Positions 34,492-38,920 of a DNA stretch of 38,920 bases are shown here, in pieces (within the stretch, counting starts at the first letter, position 1; each line of letters opens with the position of its first letter). The notes below the pieces were generated by a model. The model searched no databases. It was not told the origin of the DNA and was given only the letters and a program-made list of their open reading frames with translations. The position numbers and the translations under genes were made by a program. Source of the DNA: Deltaproteobacteria bacterium (lineage in GTDB: Bacteria; Myxococcota_A; Polyangia; Nannocystales; Nannocystaceae); assembly GCA_947492135.1 (NCBI GenBank), contig CANLQR010000009.1, forward strand, positions 1-38,920. Direction: 5' to 3'.

Positions 34492-35465
34492 GCGAAGATC
34501 ACTTCGCCGCGTGTGAGCAGCTCGGCCACGAGCGAGGGCTCGACATTGCCCCCCGAGAGGATCACGCCGACCCTTCGCGGCGCGCCGGGCAGGTCGCGCC
34601 GCAGCGCCGCCGCGAGGCCAGCCGCGCCCGAGGGCTCGACCAAGACCTTGCCGTACACCAGCAGGGCCACCATCGCGCGCGCAAGCTCGGCATCATCGAC
34701 GTGCAGGCAGCCCCGCAGCCCCTGCTGCGCGATCGCGAAGTTCAGCTCGCCGACCTGCACCGGCTTGAGCCCGTCGGCCAGGGTCGGGCCGGGCTCGACG
34801 CTGACGCGGCGACCGGCAAGGATGCTCTGCGCCATCGCATCGCACCCGTGCGGCTCCACGCTGTAGACCGCCGTCGGACCGTCGCCGCACACCAGGCATG
34901 CGCCGGCGACCAGGCCGCCTCCGCCGGTCGGAACCAGCAGCGCGTCGAGGGCCGCGCCGGTCTGCGCGCGGACCTCGTCGACCAGCTCGAGGGTCGCCGT
35001 GCCCTGACCGGCGATCACGTGGGGATCGTCGAAGGGCGGCACGATGACACCACGGGTCCGCGCCTCGATCTCGAGCGCCGCGGCGCGCCGCTCGGACGAC
35101 GTGGTGCCTGCGAGCACGACCTCGGCACCCAGGGCTCGCACGGCGGCGAGCTTGATCTTGGGCGCGTCGGTCGGCATCGCGATGATCGCAGGCACGCCAA
35201 AGTGCCGTGCAGCCAAGGCAACCGCCTGGGCGTGATTGCCCGAGCTGTACGTGATGAGCCCGCGCGCGCGCGCCGTCGCGTCGAGCCGCCCTGCCGCATG
35301 CAGAGCCCCCCGCGCCTTGAACGCCCCGATGCGCTGCAGGTTCTCGGCCTTGAGCCAGAGTTCACAGCCCGCGACAGCGTCGAGCGCGGGGATGCGCAAC
35401 ACCGGCGTCCGCGCGGTGAGTCCGTTCAGTCGCGTCGCCGCCGCGCGGACGAAGGAGGCGTCCAT
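34488..35465 (-). CDS. PLP-dependent threonine/serine dehydratase or serine racemase-like enzyme
   Basis: Fold-type II PLP enzyme, 325 aa, deaminating Thr/Ser to 2-oxoacids (or racemising Ser). The Schiff-base lysine is K50 in [14 protein letters not shown], and the Asn loop is [16 protein letters not shown]. The PLP-phosphate Gly loop is [11 protein letters not shown], and SGGNVE near the C-terminus contacts the PLP ring. There is no C-terminal ACT domain, so allosteric isoleucine control as in IlvA is not expected; it resembles catabolic TdcB or serine racemase. It overlaps the lipoprotein start by 4 nt. Confidence 0.9.
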   Translation of the reverse strand: MDASFVRAAATRLNGLTARTPVLRIPALDAVAGCELWLKAENLQRIGAFKARGALHAAGRLDATARARGLITYSSGNHAQAVALAARHFGVPAIIAMPTDAPKIKLAAVRALGAEVVLAGTTSSERRAAALEIEARTRGVIVPPFDDPHVIAGQGTATLELVDEVRAQTGAALDALLVPTGGGGLVAGACLVCGDGPTAVYSVEPHGCDAMAQSILAGRRVSVEPGPTLADGLKPVQVGELNFAIAQQGLRGCLHVDDAELARAMVALLVYGKVLVEPSGAAGLAAALRRDLPGAPRRVGVILSGGNVEPSLVAELLTRGEVIFA

Positions 35466-35563
35466 GACCGCAGGCTACACCGCCGATGACGGGGGTGCAC
35501 GCCGGCCTCGGGCTGCCTGGCCCAAAAATCGCGGGCAAGGCGACGGCGATCGAGGATCGAGAT

Positions 35564-35570
35564 AAGGTGG
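35564..35570 (+). promoter_or_regulatory. Ribosome site supporting a TTG start
   Basis: AAGGTGG, 6 nt before TTG 35577. The first ATG in frame (35601) has no comparable site. Confidence 0.6.
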
Positions 35571-35576
35571 CACGGA

Positions 35577-37592
35577 TTGGGCGTCGGGTTGCGACTCGCG
35601 ATGTTGTCGGGCTCGCCCGCCATGTGGGCGTTGTTGGTGGCGGTCGCGGTGATCGGCATCGACCTGGGAACGATCGCGCAGGCCGGTGCGTGGGATCCCT
35701 GGGAGACCCACTACGGCGAGGTCGCCCGCCAGATCCTGGTGCGCAGCGACCCGATGGATCTGTGGTGGCAGCCCGGCAACGGCGGCCCCGATGCCGAGTC
35801 GGAGAAGAGTTTCGCGAGCAAGCCGGTGCTCTCGTTCTGGTTGATCGCGCTGGCGATGAAGATTTTTGGCGTCGGCACCCAGGCGGATCCCGCCGAGATG
35901 GTGCGCTCGCCCTGGCCCGAGGTCGCACTACGCCTGCCGAGCATGCTCGCGGGTTGGACCGCTGCGCTCGCCCTGGGCACGACCGCGTGGCGGCTCGCGT
36001 CGCCACGCGCGGGGGTCTTGGCCGGAACGATCGTCTCGACGATGCCGCAGTACGCGATCGTCACGCGGCAAGCGCTGACCGACATGATCTTCGTCGCGCC
36101 GGTGGTTGCGGCGGCATGTGCGTGGGCGCTGGCGTGGCTGCAACCCGATCGCGATCTCGGCACGCGAGGCAGCAGCTGGCGACGCATTCCGTTCGATCGC
36201 GCGTACCTGGTGTTCCTGGTGGTGCTGATCGCCGGCGCGGTCGTGCCGCTCGCGGTGCTCCACCAGCACTCGTTTGATCCGCTGACGTGGCGATACTTCG
36301 GAAAGATCGCCCGACGGGCCGAGGGCCTGCGCGATATCCAGAAGCACATGGCGCTGTACTGGGTGCTGCTGGCCGTGGTGTTCGTGCGCAGCCTGCGATG
36401 GCGCTCCCGAAGCCAGCCGCTGATGGGCATCCTTTACGTCTGCGCGGGTCTGTCGCTGATGGCCAAGGGCTTCATCGGGCCCGGCATCATCGGCGTGATC
36501 GTCCTGGTCCATCTTGCCGCGAGCGGCCGCTGGGAGCTACTTCGCCGTTGTGGCCTGCCGACCGGCATCGTGCTGTTCGTGCTGGCGTGTTTTCCCTGGC
36601 ACCACGCGATGTCGCTGTACCGCGGTGAGCGCTGGGTCAGTGAGCTCATCATCGACAACAACCTGCGTCGCTTTGCCACCGGTGAACAGAAGCAGGCGGT
36701 CGGTGGTTTCGCCTACTACTTCGAGACCCTCGGCATCGCGGCCCTGCCCTGGTCAGCCGTGGTGCCGATGGCTGGGATCTTCGGCCTGCGCTCGTTCACG
36801 CGCTCGGGTGAGGAACACGGCGTGCAGCTACAGCGCTTCGCGACGCTGTGGCTCGCGGTCGCGCTGTTCGCCATCAGCTACAGCACCACCAAGTACTACC
36901 ACTACATCTTGCCGTGCTTGCCGCCGGCCGCACTGGTCACCGCATTGTGGCTCGATCGAGCCGCCGACGAGCGCGGCCGAACGACCACGGTGTGGGCGAC
37001 CGTCGTGCTCGGTCTCGCGATCGTCGCGGTGGTGATTCGCGACGCGATCTACTCGCCGTCATGGCTGGCGCACCTGACGACCTATCTCTACACGGGGATG
37101 TGGACCGAAGGCGCCCCCGACGTCACCGTGCTGATGGCGACCTGCGCACCGTTCGTGGTGGCGCTCGTGGCGTGGCCGTTCGTGCCGCGGCGCTGGTGCC
37201 TGATGGGCTTCGTGCTGGCCGGCATGCTCACGCGGGGCTGGATCATCGGTCGATACCTCCCTGGCGCCTCCGAGAGCTGGTCCCAACGCTCGGCGATGCG
37301 GGCGTACTTCGACGCGCGAGGCCCCAACGATCGCCTGGTGAGCTGGTGGTTCTACTATCGGGGCGAGACGTTCTTCGCCAAGGGCGATCTGTGGGTGATG
37401 AAAGACCCCGACCGCACCTCCATCAGCGAGCTGGTCGAGGCCAGCCGCGGCCAGGGCATGACCTTGTGGTTTCTCACCACCGTGCAGCACGCCAATCGCC
37501 TCGGCACCCACCTGCCCAGCGACGTCCGCGGCTACATCGAGCCGGTCTACGAGAATTTTCACTACGCGCTGCTGCGGGTCGACGTGCCTTGA
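35577..37592 (+). CDS. GT-C glycosyltransferase, family 39 / ArnT-like
   Basis: Integral membrane glycosyltransferase using a polyprenyl-phosphate sugar donor; 671 aa, about 11-13 TM helices. The first periplasmic loop has the family pattern DPWETHYGEVARQIL (acidic catalytic residues), followed by KPVLSFWLIALAMKIFG. Later landmarks are LMAKGFIGPGIIGVIVLVHL and a conserved TKYYHYILPCLPPAAL motif, common in ArnT/PMT-like proteins. A soluble C-terminal part (about 570-671) follows the last helix. The acceptor (lipid A, protein or another glycan) cannot be told. The start is TTG 35577, chosen for its ribosome site; ATG 35601 is the alternative. Confidence 0.85.
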   Translation: MGVGLRLAMLSGSPAMWALLVAVAVIGIDLGTIAQAGAWDPWETHYGEVARQILVRSDPMDLWWQPGNGGPDAESEKSFASKPVLSFWLIALAMKIFGVGTQADPAEMVRSPWPEVALRLPSMLAGWTAALALGTTAWRLASPRAGVLAGTIVSTMPQYAIVTRQALTDMIFVAPVVAAACAWALAWLQPDRDLGTRGSSWRRIPFDRAYLVFLVVLIAGAVVPLAVLHQHSFDPLTWRYFGKIARRAEGLRDIQKHMALYWVLLAVVFVRSLRWRSRSQPLMGILYVCAGLSLMAKGFIGPGIIGVIVLVHLAASGRWELLRRCGLPTGIVLFVLACFPWHHAMSLYRGERWVSELIIDNNLRRFATGEQKQAVGGFAYYFETLGIAALPWSAVVPMAGIFGLRSFTRSGEEHGVQLQRFATLWLAVALFAISYSTTKYYHYILPCLPPAALVTALWLDRAADERGRTTTVWATVVLGLAIVAVVIRDAIYSPSWLAHLTTYLYTGMWTEGAPDVTVLMATCAPFVVALVAWPFVPRRWCLMGFVLAGMLTRGWIIGRYLPGASESWSQRSAMRAYFDARGPNDRLVSWWFYYRGETFFAKGDLWVMKDPDRTSISELVEASRGQGMTLWFLTTVQHANRLGTHLPSDVRGYIEPVYENFHYALLRVDVP

Positions 37593-37605
37593 ACCGCACG
37601 AGCGA

Positions 37606-38727
37606 TCAGCGCGCGAACGGCTTGGCGTGCACCCACTTGGACTGCTGAAACCACAGCTCGACCAGGTGTTTTTTACCGCGCGGTCCGTCGCGATCGGCAA
37701 ACCGCAGCATCGCCGGCGCCGATACATAGCCGCACTCCGCCGCGTGGGCGTTGCAGGTCAGCGCTGTGTTCTCGGGAGCGACGAGCGAGCGCCCCACGAT
37801 CCCGCCATCGAGCCCGACGGCGCCTTCGAACCACTGCGACTCCGCCTCGCCCACGACCAGCGTCGCTGTCACCTTCGCCCCGACGAAGGCGACCACGAGC
37901 TGCGGACCACTGACATCGGTGGCGGCCTCGTCGGCGTAGCGACCCGCGTGGAGCTTCGCCGCAGCCTTCGCGACGACCGCGAGCAACGCCTCCGACGCCG
38001 CCTCGAGCGCCTTGGACCGAGCCTCGAGCGCCTGCTGGGTCTTGGCGATCGCACCGGTCGAACGGAAGATCGCGGCGTTGTCGAGCTCGAGCTGCAGGCG
38101 CACGACGTCGAACATCGCCGCCTCGAGTTGCTTGGCGTAGACCTTGGCCAGCCGTACCGTCGCGGGCTCGTGGGCCAGTCGGGCGATCTCGCGGAGCCGC
38201 TGGGCATGCACGTCGAGGACCTTGGCTTCGAAGCGCGACAGGGCCATCCGCGCATCCAGCCACGCGCGCTGCGTGGCCTCATCGACCGGCAGCGGGCCCG
38301 GTACGCTCGAATCGGTGGGCTCGGCCGTCCGCATCGGGTCGCACGCATCGCACAGCGCCACGCTCGGCGAGCTCCATCGCGGGTCCAGGGCGAGGTCGAA
38401 CAGGCGAGCGTTTTGTCGGGCGTAGCCGAGCATCCGCTCGCGCTCCTTGATCAGCGCCGACAGGCTCGCCGCAGAGCTGATGCCCCAGACCTTGCCAGCC
38501 ACGCTCCACTCGATCTTCCACCGCGTGCAGCCGCGCGCAGGCTCGACGCGCAGGCTCGACCGAGTGCCGTCGCACTGCTCGGCCGCCATCGGGGCCGAAA
38601 AACCCGAGAGCGTGGGCTCGGACGGCATGCTGGCGTCGTTGTCAGGCCAGACGATCTCGCGCGGCCCATCAGGCTCGGCGAGGGCGAACACGAACAACAG
38701 CGACGACAGGGTAGACACGAGGCCCAA
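37606..38727 (-). CDS. Secreted coiled-coil protein of unknown function
   Basis: 373 aa with an N-terminal Sec-type signal (LVSTLSSLLFVFALAEP), no lipobox Cys. The mature protein has paired Cys near the N-terminus (AAEQCDGTRSS, GCTRWKIEW) and a CDACD motif. A long Ala/Leu/Glu-rich helical stretch follows (about 155-265, for example LAKVYAKQLEAAMFDVV and KTQQALEARSKALEAASEAL) and should form a coiled coil. The C-terminal domain is beta-rich (PQLVVAFVGAKVTATLVVGE) and ends basic. Not recognised as a known family. It converges on the GT39 gene with a 13-nt gap. Confidence 0.78.
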   Translation of the reverse strand: MGLVSTLSSLLFVFALAEPDGPREIVWPDNDASMPSEPTLSGFSAPMAAEQCDGTRSSLRVEPARGCTRWKIEWSVAGKVWGISSAASLSALIKERERMLGYARQNARLFDLALDPRWSSPSVALCDACDPMRTAEPTDSSVPGPLPVDEATQRAWLDARMALSRFEAKVLDVHAQRLREIARLAHEPATVRLAKVYAKQLEAAMFDVVRLQLELDNAAIFRSTGAIAKTQQALEARSKALEAASEALLAVVAKAAAKLHAGRYADEAATDVSGPQLVVAFVGAKVTATLVVGEAESQWFEGAVGLDGGIVGRSLVAPENTALTCNAHAAECGYVSAPAMLRFADRDGPRGKKHLVELWFQQSKWVHAKPFAR

Positions 38728-38768
38728 CCATGGTGGGGAGATCGATCGGTTTCACGCAAGGACGCCCG

Positions 38769-38920
38769 TCACACCCCACGTGAACCGGGGGCCAGGGCAC
38801 CGACGACGGTGCTCGCGACCTCGGCCCGCGAACCCGCCGGGGGTCGCGACGCCGCGAGCGCGAGCAGCTCGGGCGTGCGCGAAACGCAGGACACGGCCGC
38901 CTTGAACGCGGCTTTCTGGG
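38769..38920 (-). CDS. C-terminal fragment of a gene entering from the right edge
   Basis: The minus frame is open from the right edge to TGA 38769-38771, reading QKAAFKAAVSCVSRTPEL, then LALAASRPPAGSRAEVASTV and VGALAPGSRGV. Composition is coding-like and helical. Only about 50 residues are present, so no family can be given. The gene just downstream (38727) has the same orientation. Confidence 0.45.
   Translation of the reverse strand, partial: QKAAFKAAVSCVSRTPELLALAASRPPAGSRAEVASTVVGALAPGSRGV

Overview
High-GC genomic DNA, most likely from a myxobacterium close to Nannocystaceae. The signs are a Ser/Thr kinase with a receptor-like tail, many lipoproteins with Ser/Thr-rich low-complexity linkers straight after the lipidated Cys, very strong G/C third-position bias, and gatCAB (indirect Gln/Asn-tRNA charging). 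The taxonomic guess is inference from style, not from a marker gene. No rRNA, tRNA, CRISPR array or transposase was found.

Layout. 1-1731 (-): Ser/Thr kinase cut by the left edge. 2031-5683 (+): a heterodimeric MdlAB/TM287-288-type ABC exporter, preceded by a strong intrinsic terminator. 5782-7071 (+): a lipoprotein and a SOUL haem-binding protein. 7061-10999: the most unusual region. A truncated, frameshifted copy of the start of a lipoprotein hydrolase gene (7061-7245) and the intact gene (10769-12328) bracket a roughly 3.5 kb segment. That segment carries a minus-strand operon: a LuxR-HTH regulator followed by proteins I cannot assign. It looks less GC-rich than its surroundings, contains a 13-bp direct repeat near each end, and has two places where reading frames look broken or deliberately overlapped.

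12352-14568 (-): an AAA ATPase with a DUF4143-like tail and a lipoprotein. 14748-20171 (+): a tight operon gatC-gatA-gatB-membrane metallophosphoesterase-JmjC/cupin protein, with 4-nt overlaps or direct abutment at every junction. 20196-26427 (-): six genes reading HAD phosphatase, OPA-type transporter, a secreted VCBS-like protein, a TIGR03790-type lipoprotein, an unknown protein and a SnoaL/NTF2-like protein. 26551-27642 (+): mtnA, divergent from the HAD gene. 27597-28676 (-): a DUF1624-like membrane acyltransferase. 28730-29971 (+): dinB. 30028-30567 (-): orn.

30697-32091 (+): a beta-propeller lipoprotein. 32095-35465 (-): threonine/serine dehydratase, lipoprotein, short endonuclease V and an ECF sigma factor. 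35577-37592 (+): a GT39-type glycosyltransferase. 37606-38727 (-): a secreted coiled-coil protein. 38769-38920 (-): the 3' end of a gene entering from the right.

Most of the window is housekeeping and envelope functions. The 7.2-10.7 kb insert is the best candidate for an undescribed system, but its function cannot be read from the sequence.
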